Assembly (NCBI GenBank): GCA_016859345.1
Contig: CM029115.1
Coordinates: 8,369,501 to 8,433,500, forward strand
From: Istiophorus platypterus
Lineage: Eukaryota > Chordata > Actinopteri > Istiophoriformes > Istiophoridae
Length of the DNA: 64,000 nucleotides
Direction: 5' to 3'
Part shown: positions 1-13,076 of the stretch, in pieces
Position numbering within the stretch: position 1 is the first letter of the stretch
Layout: each line of letters begins with the position of its first letter
Translations under genes and position numbers: made by a program
The notes under the pieces: model-generated
Seen by the model: only the letters and a program-made list of their open reading frames with translations
What the model was told of the DNA's origin: nothing
Database searches by the model: none

Positions 1-108
1 TGCTTCACATAAGCCTCTACACTGTAGTTATAATGATACATTGAGACTATACAGTGTGCTTTATAATCAGGGGTTGTAGCACACATTGATATACCATATT
101 TCCATATA

Positions 109-1006
109 CACTCAGGTGACAATTAAAGGAAAAGCTTGAATTAATGAGTGGAGGAACATAACAAATGCAAATGCTTCCACACAGCTTCACTGTATGGTAC
201 AATTAAACATCCAATCATGCTCTGTGGCCTGTGGGATAATGTTGACCAGATCCGGTTGGTTGTGTTTTTTGTATCAAGATGGCAAGAACAGTCCATTGAC
301 AATTACATAGAGAGGGTTGTTGTTGTAGTGTTGAGGTGCATAAACCCCTCATTACAAAGATGGTTGCACATTTGTGAATTCAGTGATGCAGAAACCAAAA
401 GGCACTGGTCTATGGAGATGTGGAAAAAAGTGATATGGTCAGATGAGTCATCCTTCACCATATTCTCCACAAGTGGGCGAGAGCCTGTGTGGCCTACACC
501 AAGAACAGTGCAGGCCTGGATGCTTGACACCTACAGTTATGGGAGTCGGTGGCTCTTTTACATGTGGGGGGCATGGTTTGGGTCCACTTGTCCCCTTAGA
601 AGGAAGCGTCACTGCAAATCAATACAAAGTTGTGTGACTGACGCCCTTTATCCTATGATGAAACACTTCTATCCTGATGGGAGGGGTCCCTGCCCCCGTC
701 CATAGGGTAGCAGGGAGAAAGATTTATTGAGTATGGAAATGATGTGAATCATATGCTGTGGCCCTCGCAGTCACCAGATCTCAACCCAGTCGAACACCTA
801 TGGGAGATTTTGAACCGACGTGTTCGACAACCCTCTCCACCATCATCCTCAAAATACCAAATGAGGGAAAATCTTTTTCGAAGAACAGTTTTCATCCCAC
901 CAGTAGAGTCCCAGAGACTCAAGATCAAGGAGCATTGAAGCTATTCTGGTGGCACCTGGTGGCCCAACACCTTATCTTGGTTTTTCCTTCAATTTGTCAC
1001 TGATTG
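109..1006 (+). mobile_element. Tc1/mariner-like transposon remnant with terminal inverted repeats
   Basis: Terminal repeats are visible: CACTCAGGTGACAATTAAAG at 109-128 and its decayed complement TTTTTCCTTCAATTTGTCAC at 981-1000, next to TA-rich flanks consistent with TA target sites. Between them are Tc1 transposase motifs on the plus strand: WKKVIWSDESSFTIF (first catalytic Asp region, near 420-465) and WPSQSPDLNPVEHLWEIL (third acidic residue region, near 757-812). They lie in different frames and the N-terminal DNA-binding part and the middle DND motif are missing, so it is dead and internally deleted. Confidence 0.85.
148..938 (+). pseudogene. Broken Tc1 transposase gene
   Basis: A 185-codon frame (148-705) carries the first catalytic block (SDESSF); a second frame (744-938) carries SPDLNPVEHLWE. 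Intact Tc1 transposases are about 340 residues with a paired-like helix-turn-helix, absent here. At least one frameshift separates the pieces near 705-744. No function is expected. Confidence 0.8.
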
Positions 1007-3128
1007 TATATGAGGAACAATTTGAGCATCAAGAGAGAGGCTCCACTTCTTTTTTCCCAGTTAAAGATCTTTCTTGTGAGTTGTACAGACTTAGTCACAT
1101 TTCTGTGGAAAATTCGAATCTCATCTGACATTTGGAGGGTTTTTGTTTCACTTTGGAGGTTTGTGTTGGTAGCCTATTTAGTATAAACTTATGAACTCTG
1201 AGAAATGGGTATGCAGTTCCTTGTTGAACTGTGTTATGATTTGAATGTCATAAAATGCCAAATGCCAAGATAATATGTGTATGTATGTATTTAATTGTAT
1301 ATGTATATGTATATGAGAAAAAAATTATCACTTCACCTGTTTCTGGTGTATTTTGTTGGATTTTCTCACCAGTGGACAGTCAGGTTAGCTGTTTCCTCCT
1401 GTTAACTAGTAAGTAGCTGTAGCTTCAAATTTAACAGACAGACATGAGCATGATATCAATCCTCTCATCTAACTCTTGGCAAGAATGCAAATTAGCATAT
1501 TTCCCAAAAGAGCAAGCTATTTCTTTAAGCATATTCTGCAGATTGTTTTTATGCTCAGCTTCTGAGGATATATCATCTGGCAATGCTTCCCTGCTGTTTT
1601 AAGTATTACCCATGTTTCACCCCCTGCTATTTTATATTTGTTATAAAAGCTGATAGATAGATAAATCAAAGTGTGTGTGTGTCTATTGGGTCTCACAGGT
1701 CAAACCCACAGCATGTGAGCTGCGCTGCTTCCCCGTTATTAACAGATGATTGACAGCTGTCATGTCCTCATCACAGAAGACTGATATTTGTCAGAAGCCA
1801 TCTCTTTGACAGAGGATCTGAAGGTCTTCTCAGCCAAGAGGCAGCTTACTGTATGACTGCTTCAGTGTGCTGCAAGGCTTCACCTAAAGGAGAGCGATGC
1901 CTGTAATCAGCCTTTGTAGATGAAATTATGTCTGTAGTAATTTATATTACATTTTGTCATATCAGAGGACAATATATCTTGAGGTTTTTATTATAATGAT
2001 TATGCATTGCACTTTATTGTAACATTTGATCATGTTGTTACTGCAAAGGCTATGTAGCATGAATACACAACTGGATTTACAGTCAAGATTATTAACTTGA
2101 AGTACATTATTTGCAAGGGAGACAATACACATACCTGTAATCTGTTTCTGCATCATGCTGATGTCTGATTTTTAATGATGCATACTTTATAATTTATTTA
2201 AAAGTCTAGCTTTCACCACATGGCTCTGCTAGGTGTTTATCATCATTTATCATCTGCATCAGTGTGCCTGGCTATAAAGAACCATGCTGGGAGAATGAGT
2301 CACTGCTGTTACGGTTGCTTTGTACTGCTGCCTTAACAACCCAATCAGCTGGCCCCACTCTCACTTCCCTCATCAATGAGAGCTCCGTAATGTAAGATAG
2401 AGCTATGATTTATAATCCATGCTCAAAATTAAACAGCATAAATTACTCTTATTTACTCTGCAGGTGATAAAGATCCCGTCAAATAATGTCACTTGAGCAT
2501 AATTTTTATAGAACAAATGAAATTTGTTACCAGGGAAAAGCAGGTCAAGTTCATCAATTAAAAGTCTACCTTTTTTTTTCTCTCTTCGCTGTAAATGGTC
2601 CAGTGGTATTTAAAATGATTGATTTTATTATTTCTTCATTTATTAAAGTACTATGTGAGGCTGTAGCATGAGTAATCAGGACAACGGAAACTGACTCAGC
2701 ACGAATGTCTAAAACTGGCACTTCACACTTCAACCTAGACTCTTGACTTCTTTATGCGTGTTTTGGCCACATACATTAGGCACAGAACACCGCGGAGGAC
2801 ATCCAAGATAAAATTCAGGAAAAGTGACATTTCATGTTCAAAAAATCCCTATTTATAGAAACATCCTATTTCTACTTTGAGCACACAGATGTTAAGTGCT
2901 TTTATGTCTGTCAAACCTTTGGGAAATTACTTTGTGAATAATATATACAGCTGAGGGAAGTGGGAGGATTTTAATAAATGTCTTGTCACTGACTCAAATT
3001 ATCCTATAAATGAGACAAATCCATTTTTACGTAATGTATGTTAAATTTTTTATTGTGTTATATCTGTGTATTCAGAAGTGACCTGCTGCAATCAAGAGTT
3101 GAAAGGGTTAAAATCTGTGCTACTTGGA

Positions 3129-3170
3129 CCCCCCCACCACCACCACCACCACCACCAGCACCAGCACCAG
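3129..3170. repeat. (CCA)n trinucleotide repeat
   Basis: A C-run followed by about eight CAC units, then CAG/CAC interruptions. Low-complexity tract, not within a coding frame. Confidence 0.9.
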
Positions 3171-6067
3171 AAAAGGAATGAGGTCCTGGGGAATGTTTTA
3201 CAGATAAAATAAAAAGAATCAGGAGAATGAGCGAAAGAAGAGAAGTTGAATATATATTTCATGTGATAAGAGAAAGATGAAGCGCGAGAAAAAAGATTCC
3301 ATTACAGCTGCGACAGTTACAAAACTGCTGCTGTGTGGAGTAGCCTCTGTTGAAAAGATTGATGCAATAAGGACTGACCTTGGCTTGGAGCAGGAGTCGG
3401 TGATGTATGTATGAGCATCTCCCTGCTAAATGGACCCAGATTTGTAGCACTAATATACATGGAAGCCCAGTACCAAACCCGCCATGGCTATAAATCAACA
3501 GCCACTTTGGGTGTCATTTCTGGTTTATATTCTACTATTGTTCTGTGCTTTTAATTCGTGTCACTGCCATCTGTTCATTTGATGCAGTTTCATACAGTAT
3601 GATTTGGCTGTGGAGATACCGTGCAGACAATCCCTGTTAGACCATCAGCGTGGATTAACTGCACCGAGTAAATTCCACTGAGGTATGTAAATGGAATCTG
3701 AACTGAGTGAAATCTTTACACATTGGTTCAGTGCAGAAAATAATTCTATTAATATTAAAAAACTTTCATGGTTTATCAGGAACTGCTGGAAAATGGTTCA
3801 ACATAAAAAACACAAAGAAGATGAACAGTAAGAAAAACTACTGTTAAACCTCTTATTAAAATGTTTTTTATTTAAGACCAATGTGCTGTGGAGTCACATA
3901 AATTCTGCTCTATTTACTGTCAAACTAGAGGTTTAACTGAAAGCTGCACCTACCTTTAACTTTAATTGACAGCTGTGTCTCGAAGTTCATGTGCATATGA
4001 ACAATCTACTGAGCGTTAAAAGTTATTTTGAGCTACACAGATAAAAGTGACTTGACTTGACACTGTATGCGAGGGCACTTACAAAAGGGAAATCAATTCA
4101 TGATAATTGATTTAATTGTTCTATTTGGTGTTCTGCAGGCACTTAGCCCAAATTAGCAGCTCTAAAAAATACTTATGATTATTATATCACCTTGATACTT
4201 CATGACTTTCACTATTCACTTGAAAATTCCTTATAAACCTGATTTTGTGTGGAGTCTCAGAGACCCCAAGCTAGAAAACATAGTTGGATACAATGAATTT
4301 TCATTTGCACTATATGTGATTTATGTGTATGGCAAATAAAGAATAGAAGCATTATTAGAGTTTTTTAACAGCTGGGTTATAAGAGGTCTAACAGGGAGTT
4401 GACTGACTCCAACTATATGTAACATTACTCTGTAGGATAACACACTGTATATTCCCTTGTATGTGAATGACTTACCGGCAAAGAAAGACCTAAGTTCAAG
4501 TAGACCTAAGTGGTCTAAGTTTCTTTATTTGTGATAACAGTGCCTATGGCCCTTTTTGTATTTCGACAACTTCATCAAAGGTGCAAGGTCAGTGTGTGTC
4601 AAGTGTCCCCAACTCAATACTTTTCTACATATTGGGATAAATAAGGTCAGAGGAAAATAATAAAATATTTCAAGGAAAAATACATTGGTATTTGCAAACT
4701 TCTGCAGAATGTATTAGGGTCATTTTCAAAACCTAATGGTGTATATTTGTTGTCAGACATTGAACCTAGATATCAGCTTTTTCAAGCAAATCCCCACTGA
4801 CAGGAAGGTAGTGTTTCATATGCAGAGAGCGGTGCACTGAAAGAACAATGTGACTGATTAAAAGAGTCATTACCAGACTAGATTAGATACTGGTCAAACC
4901 TGTCCTCATCTGCAACTATAATATGTCAGGGAGACTGATACAAGCTGGAAAGGAATCTGCCACTAAGAAGAGATCATATGACTTGATTTCAATGCAGTTT
5001 CACCCATCTAAGGAGCCTTTACTTTTGTATTAACTGACAGTATAAGAGGTAAAGAATAGAACCCAAACAGCGTTGCATAACAAAGTAAACCATGGGGTAT
5101 TTTTACACTTTTACTTGGAAAACCATAATATCAAGATCAAGTTGAAGAAAATACAGTTGCATAAATTGATAATAAAAAAAATAATCAACTACACTCTAAA
5201 GAGCAAAACTCAACACTTTTCGACTTTAGGAAGTCCTTTCCAAAAACTTTTGAGTTCTCCCTCACATGTCCTAACCTTAGATTTCCCTCTCAAAACATAA
5301 AGTAGGATAATATTTGTCTTCCTTTTAGTGTGTAGTAGTGTGTGTCGTGGGAACATACATTGTAAGAGGTCAAAAAGGCCATTCTTATTTTTCCTTCTTA
5401 AATCCCTTTGCAGTGCTACATCGGACACTGTGACTAAAATTGTGTACATCACCCTAAACCTAAAATCATCCTTTGCTGCCTTTAATAAAGCCCCCGATAA
5501 GTCCCCTTTCATCCCGTGGCCGCTTCAATTTTAGTGTGCCACTGAAGTTATTTAATCAGCGCTGCAGTCTCCCATTCACAGTGTATTACCAATTCTGTCT
5601 GCGATCTTTATCAGTGCAGTGATGTATGTATGAGGCAGATGTTCCGAGAGGCAGAGGAAACAGAGGCCATGAATGAATGAATTATTGGACTCACGAAAAG
5701 GAGCTATAGATATAGAATTTTGAGCCCTGTAATATGTTTGCTTTCTCTCCCTTATCTTGCCAGACAAAAATATAGCTTATCTCAGACTGCTGGGGTCTGT
5801 GTGAATGTGGAACCTCTCCAGCTCATCCTCTTGTTCAATTTCTTTGTGTTGCATTTGGGTTGTTGCTGTTTGTTGTTGCTCTTGTTATTTTGTTGTTGTG
5901 TTGTTCCTTTGCATGTAAATCCGGATGGGATCTTCTGCCTTGTTTTATGCCGCTGTCGCTGTCAGTGGAGGTGAAGAGAGTGCGGGGAAGTACTTCTGAT
6001 AGTGAGTGTACTTGAGTTTATTTTTTTCTTTACACACACACTTATGCATAGCCACAACCTTCATTTT

Positions 6068-6115
6068 GCCACGCACGCACGCACGCACACACACACACAC
6101 AAACACACACACAGA
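6068..6115. repeat. (CGCA)n/(CA)n compound microsatellite
   Basis: About four CGCA units run into a CA tract with one AAA interruption. Long open frames on both strands here are produced by the repeat. Confidence 0.9.
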
Positions 6116-7927
6116 CAAACATAGACACATGTACCTTGTCCTCCCTATGACCCATTTCGGCCGCCTTGACAACAATAAAACACAAAGATGGCAAATGTTT
6201 TTTTCCCCATGTTTCCTGTTATGCGAATTTGTAGTGAGTATGTGGCAAAATGAAAGGGCATCTGCACACACACACTTTCATATACACACATTCATACAGC
6301 TGCAAGCCAGAAATACACTAGGCTGCTGGATAATGAGGGTGGACAGGGCGGAATTATCACTTCACATCACAATAATATTATCCTTCTCACAACTCCTGCA
6401 GCATCTTCCATGACGGTGTGACATTTCCATTTTACTCGAGTTTAATCTTGGTCCTCTAAATAAAACCATAGCCTACAGGCCCTTCCCAAACTGACCCAGT
6501 CCTATTTTAATCACATGGAATTAAATAACTACAGTTTAACACTGTACTTGTTCTGACAGCAGTCATGACAAGTGGTTTGCACAGCAAACTTCCCCTCTAG
6601 TCAAATAGGGAATAAAAACAAAGTAAATGGAGGCTGAAGATGACAGGACTGATACTTAACTATTGCAGAGAAGTGTTTACTTTTCCAGTGAAAAATGAAA
6701 AGAAATGACAAAAATCAGGATTTTCTGAGTAGATTCATGTGACTCCATTATTATTTCCATTATCTACAAGTCTATTTTGAAACACATACAGTTGCAATCA
6801 GCCTTATTTTGTAATGCTTAGTTATCACTGCATCATAGGCCAAGATAATTCTAATAGCATAAACTGTAAAGCATTTTAAAAATTAGTGTTAAAATGTGAG
6901 TTAACTGGAACAAATGAATAATCAATTCAAAGTTTTCTGATGTTATAAAATACTTACCCTCAACATGTTTAACATATTTTTTTTTAAATGTATCACAAAC
7001 TCAGCATGTTTCCATTATATTCTTCAAACTGCAAAAAAGGGTGTACATGGTGCTGATATTGTTTCTCTAGAAATTTGTTTAATGAGTTGAGTAAAAACTC
7101 AGCAGTGGGTTAATCCACCTCAACATTTAAAGTTAAAAGACTTCACATTACGACAAATCATGTAAGTTCTGAAGTGGATTGAATATAAGGCTGGAAATTC
7201 TTAAGTTGAATTAGCTTAATATATTTATGTTAACTTATTTGCAAAAGATTCATTGATTTAATTAAATTCTTGTATATTTTACAGCGCCGGATCCTATGAC
7301 CTGCTGTCTATTACCTGTTCTAGGAGCTTTACTAACAACTAGTTACTTGGAAATCCTGTACAACCAGTCCAACCTGTCAAAAACACACAGCAGGAGAGAC
7401 TATACTGTGAATTTTAACTAAAATGAAACGTGTCCATCATTTTCAGATTATGTTGCAGTTGTTGCATTTAAGTGCCTCTAATCATTACCTCTGGTTGAAC
7501 AATTTGATTGTCACACTACTCGGCTAGATATGATTTCTTGGACAGGGGTGACAAAATATATACTTGAGTGCTATTTTTATTGGCACTTTCGGGTTTTTCT
7601 ACGGGCCAAATAAAACTGAAAGAACTTCCATTTTGCATCTCTTGTCAATTCAAATGCCGTGTATTTCTCCCTGTGAGCCAGCTCTCCTCCTCCATCTCAT
7701 TCCTTTGTTGCACTGGGGCTGAACACTATGTTAACCTAGTAATTGGCACTGGGCCTTCCCCATTATACGGTTTTCTATTGAGCCGTTCTACATGACTAGT
7801 TAAAGAAGATGGCATGAAGATTAATGAAGTCCAGCTAATACAGGAGGGGGGTACCTCTCCAACACTTCCAGTGAGTAGATAGCAGAGACCAACAACAATC
7901 TGCCCCCAGCTCTGCTGTTTTCTACAC

Positions 7928-7948
7928 TTTTTTTTTTTTTTTTTTTTT
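7928..7948. repeat. Poly(T) run
   Basis: About 21 T in a row. No recognisable retroposon body lies next to it. Confidence 0.9.
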
Positions 7949-9639
7949 AATATTGCCTGTTTTAAGCTGTGAACCCTGGACCTTTCACTTGTATTGCAAA
8001 GCCACCATAGTGTCCTGGTTTGATTGATGTTGCTACAGCAGTCAGTCTTTTCTCTTTGAATTGAAAGGCTCAGCTCTCCAAAATAGATTTTCCAGCACAA
8101 TTCACACTGGCTGCCAGTAGATAGAATAGCAGGGCGGCCCTTTATGCAGTTTCATTTAAAACCATGAGGTAGCTGACGTGTTCATTCACTTTTGGCAAAT
8201 GCACCTTTGGATAAGGTCTGCAGTCTTCACTTTTATATTGTCTGGGTAGGTTTCATTCCTGATCTTGATCTACCAATAACATTGAAATGATAAAGCAGAA
8301 ACTGATGTGAAACCTAGGGTGAAATAAAAAAATAAAATTAAAAAAAAAAAACCCTTAATACTTGAATCACCTGTATACCTGTGTTCAGGGGCGCTGCCAG
8401 GAATTTGGGGCCTCATGAAAAGTTATCACATTGGGTTCCACCACCCAACCAGCACAGGCCATGCCAACCCTGAAAATATAACGGTGCAGACATTCATGCA
8501 ACAATCTACATACAGTGGAATTCACTGTTTAATGCAAGACCCGATCTATAAGAACTGTGTAGAGGGTCGTCCTTTACCATTTAAATGTTTTATATTTCAT
8601 ATAATAATCATCATGTGGAAAAATAATTACAGTGTTTGAATTCGTATCATTGAATATGATTTATTCATTTTTCTTTTTCATAATATTGAAAAATAAATTC
8701 CCATGGACCCTCTGCAATTATGCCAACTGACATGTCATTCAACACAATGCTGCTCACCTCCCTCTTCAGTTGGAAGTGGGGCAGGTTCAACTGCAGGAGT
8801 GTGGGGAAGGAGAGACGGGACACCTGAACCTGGAGTGGAGGCTGGCACCAGGCAGGGACAACCGATTCTGTATAAATTGCTGGCTACGAGTTTGCCTCCA
8901 TTGATTAAATGTCAGCTAAAAGACAGAGCTAAAACTCAGAATTTTCTGTGAAAATATTAACTGACTAATGTTATGGGATCAAAAGTAGCAAAAGTAATTT
9001 CACTATGGACTAAGCTAACAAGTTTCCATCACTCACAGACTACATCCACCTTTCTTTGTGAAAAATTGGGTGACACACTGTCGTTCCTGATGTGTTCTGT
9101 GGATTTGTCACAAGCGACCCCTTTCACATTGCATGTAATCATTCGATCCATTATATATTTATTGATTTATAGCAGCATTGGATAAACATTCATAACGTAG
9201 GTGTTCTTACCAAGCAAGCCTAAAAGATCCTTTTGTTATGCTAGAGGCGAAAGAGGACAGCATATCTTATTTGGTAACCATGGCCACAACACATTGATGG
9301 CTTTGTATACTCTAAAACCCCAAAACTGCTTAGATGCAACACTCGTGAGAGGCTGACTGCAGCTTGTTCTTTAGGTGCTCTTGTAATCAGATAAATTAAC
9401 CAAAGCTATCAAAAGATTGCAATAACACTCAACACCGCCATAAACCTAAGAGCTGCAACTGTGGCGGGAGCTTTATGACAGACGTCACCAGAGCATGCTG
9501 ATTTATTTGTGCACCCCTGTCCTATCGATCTTGCGTACAGAGGCCTTACTCTGCCTCTCAAGAGAGACCTCTCAAGCTGGGTTCTCACCAGCAACAATCA
9601 AAATCAACTCCAAAGCACCGGGATATGGAATGTGTATGC

Positions 9640-9720
9640 GTGTGTGTGTGTTTGTGGGTGTGTGTTTATGGCCTTTTTTTGGTTGTTTGTTTGTTTGTTT
9701 GTTGTTGTTGTTTTTTTGTT
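9640..9720. repeat. TG, (GTTT)n and (GTT)n compound repeat
   Basis: A TG-rich stretch is followed by about four GTTT units, then GTT units and a T-run. It keeps frames open in both directions without coding meaning. Confidence 0.85.
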
Positions 9721-12700
9721 ATACATGTATGTATTCCTCTGTTGTTTGTGTAACATTTGTACACCAGGAAAGAACGTGACTAATGAAATTAAATAGAAAG
9801 CATGTGTGGGTAGCAAAGTGACCCGTATCCCGTTTGTGCATGTAATCAATATTATAGCTTGGCCTCTCTCGGTTGTTACTTTAATCAAGAACAAGCTCTA
9901 CCTCTCTTAATCGCTTGGTCCCAAGATGAATGTTTCACAAATGCTGCTGGACATATGCTTTGATATATGCATCTGATTGGTGTATATAATAAACGAGGGC
10001 TTTCTTTTTCAATTGGTTCCAAGAAATTTTATAATTTGGATGGAAAATTTCATTAATTATTCTTATATATTGAGGCCTTTTAAGAATCTCTCTTTTTTCA
10101 TAAAGACACCTTTTTGCTGTTTTAATCATAAATGAAAAGTATGACACATAAGGGCACCCAATCATATGGTACATATTGCCTCATCCTTTTAACAAATATG
10201 TTTCATAGCCCTATTAAAAGGGGTCTTCATCTGTCCTGTCAAAAGGCAGCCTAGCAGGGTTTTTTAGTTTAATTACACTATCCAATTAAAAGAAAAAAAA
10301 CTGAGCTGCGTTCTGATCCGCCTCTCCTTGGGTTTGAGTGGATATGACATTTACAAGGCTCGCCTTTCAAGCAGACAATGGCGTGATTGATGAGGTGCAG
10401 ACGCTATGAAGGAGGCGATTGCCATGTGGAAGCAGTGCTTAGTGCACTTTGATTTATTTATCATCTTTTTCTAAAGCAAGGCTGGCTGCTCCAGGTCCAC
10501 ACACTGCTAGGTGAGGCTGTAGGTGGACGGTAGCCTTGGTGCTCTGTGCTCAGAGTTTAAACAGCAGCAAGGCTGCAACATGACACTTTAACATAAGAGG
10601 TGTGCAGTAAGACCCTGAGTGGCAGTATCTTTAGGAGTATCAGGCCTTCAAATCGCTGTCCTCATGTGCAGTGGTGTTGAGTCCAGTAAATGTTGCTGTT
10701 ATTGACACTGACATGCTGTGGTCAACCAGCAGGGGCCTCTTGTTAGCTGACTCTTGCTGTTTTGTGTGTTTAGAGAATGATTAATTCATTCTGTAGGGAG
10801 AATAGCTGGATTCAGACCACAGACAGATGCTCACTAGCAAAAACAAAAAGACTAGGGTGTACATCACCCTCATGTCAAAAGTCTTTCTGGGGGATTATTG
10901 GATTTCTACAGAATCACACCAACGAGGGCAGCAGGACTCAAATAAGACATGTATTTAGAGTCTGTTTGTGAAGAATTCAATATCATATTCAGAAACAAAA
11001 CCTCTCTGAAATGTTTTCTCCCAAATCACATTATAAAGACTTTTCATCATGAATGCGGGGTTTTGTATCCCATTACAAAACTCACTTTTCTTAAGAAGAC
11101 GGTAACATCTTGATTGGAACATCTTGAAAAGCACAGCTGCATTGAAAATTCAGTGAGGCGTGCTCACTCACTGCAGCAGCAGCACCAACCTCATCAGAAT
11201 CCACTGATGAACCTAGCCTCTGACATCTCTCTTGTCTTCACACTTGTACCACAATGGAGTCAGAATAATATAAAGCAATAATTCATATTTTAGCATATGC
11301 ACCTCAATGCAGGGTTCATGAACAGTTAACCACCATCCCCTCAGCTGGAAGTATCCATAGTGATGTCTCTCACTTGCTTACACTTTAAAAAGAAATTACA
11401 AAAAGTCATACTTTTTATTCCTTTTTTGAGGGGTGGAAAAAGTAATGAGTGAGTGTATACATAGGATAAACCTGTGGGTGAACACAATCATTTTATTTAA
11501 AAAGGACCTTATTCCCATGCTAAGAGCTCAGAAAAAATATCTCTCTGATTCCTCAACGTCATCTCCCTCATCCCAGTCAGACTCAGCATGTGATGGGTGG
11601 CACTGTTAACTCAGCATGATGATGGTCAGCCCTTGGAGAGGGAGCCAAGGGTGAGCCACCTTTGTTGTTTATGTGCTGCCTCCCTGGCAGCCTCCTCCAT
11701 ACACAGACTGAAGGGGGGAGTCAGGAGACAGATGCTTAACGACTCCCTCAAGGCCATGGCTCCGGCCCTTATCTCATCCCCAGTTTTTGCAGGTTGCCAT
11801 AGCAACTGACCTGAACACTTGAAAGGATGAGTAACACTACAGTATATATTGGCCCACGAGCTACTAGAAGAATTTATTGAACACACATACCAATAAGAGC
11901 CTAATGCAATGTTGGGTTAATGCGGTTATAATGTTCGCCGCTATGTATTATTGTTTCTATAACTATAAATGTGCATTTTTTTTTCTCAGCTAAAACAGCT
12001 GTGGCATAGAACAAAACACAAAACATTGTATACCATACTTTAGTCAGGTTTTGTTGTTATTAATCATATTAATAATTCAGTGTTAATGTGCCTCTCTAAT
12101 CAGGCCAAGAGCTACCTATACTTTAACCTGAGCTATATTTCCATTTATAATAAAAAAAAAAAAAAACTGACAAGGACAATGCCACACAATAAATCATTCT
12201 GTATCTGCCGACACAAAATAACTTTATATCTATTACCAATAACTGTACCGCACACCCAGAAAGAAAATTTGTAAGTGAGAAAAATGTTCAAATCCCCTGG
12301 TACACTATTAGATGAATTGTAGATTGTCTCTTGAACTAACTCACATGTAAATGTTTGAAAAAATAAAATCTGCCGTGTCTTTGTCAGCAGAGGTGTCCAT
12401 TGTGTAGTCAGAGATTGGGCCCGGAAGAGGAGACTAAACTAACAAGGACTGGTTGAACTGTTTCTGGCTGGACCAGCATGTGCACCATGGTGATCAGACA
12501 GGTGTTTTGACATCTCCCTCTCTCCTCTCAGAGAAACATCTGGCACTGCTGCCAGGACTAATTGTAACAGTGTTTTGCAGGCTGTCAGTAACCTGGATTC
12601 TAACAAGCAACACAAAATTATAATAATGATGCAAGTAAAGTCTTTTATTGTGGGCCTATAGTCCATATGTCTGGGAGAGGTAACATTTTTTTGATTGTAT

Positions 12701-13025
12701 TTATCTATTTCTTGGTTGACTTCCCCAAACTAGTATTGTATGTTTGATATCTGCTTACAGCAGGTATTACTGGACATCATGTACATTTATGAAGGTTTGT
12801 CTTCAGCCTTTGTACATGTATGCCTCAGTAATTTTTCAGCTCCCCTTTCCAGTTAGTATAACTGCAGTCTACTTTGCAGTAGTTGTGTGTGGACACGGAA
12901 AAAATGTGGATACTCTTTCACCACTTGATGGAAAACACACCTCTCTCTTTTCTAACAGTAGACACGACCGCCAGTGAAATTCAGTGCTACATCTGTGTGT
13001 ACAGCTAGACTTGCAACTTTACCTT

Positions 13026-13076
13026 TATAATCTTATATATATATAACTTTCTTACATTTATATGTATAAGATTATA
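13026..13076. repeat. Perfect 12-bp inverted repeat
   Basis: TATAATCTTATA at 13026-13037 is exactly complementary, inverted, to TATAAGATTATA at 13065-13076, with a 27-base loop. AT-rich; may be chance or a degenerated small element. Confidence 0.85.

Larger units (their letters stand above)
1007..9640. other. Intergenic, no gene seen (left part)
   Basis: AT-rich sequence without any supported exon. It contains (CCA)n at 3129-3170, a CGCA/CA tract at 6068-6115 and a T-run at 7928-7948. Near 4255-4330 a stretch ending ATGGCAAATAAAG resembles a retroposon tail, and CAGGGGCGCTGCCAGGAATT at 8386 resembles the end of a hAT-type element, but neither could be delimited. Open frames here are short and unlike any known protein. 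Confidence 0.55.

Noticed and set aside
5945..6413. Open frames of 108 and 135 codons around a CA repeat
   Set aside because: The length comes from the CA/CGCA microsatellite; the translated repeats (His-Thr, Cys-Val) are artefacts.
8386..8960. Possible hAT-type transposon starting CAGGGGCGCTGCC
   Set aside because: A start resembling hAT ends is present, but I found no matching inverted end, target duplication or transposase, so it cannot be delimited.
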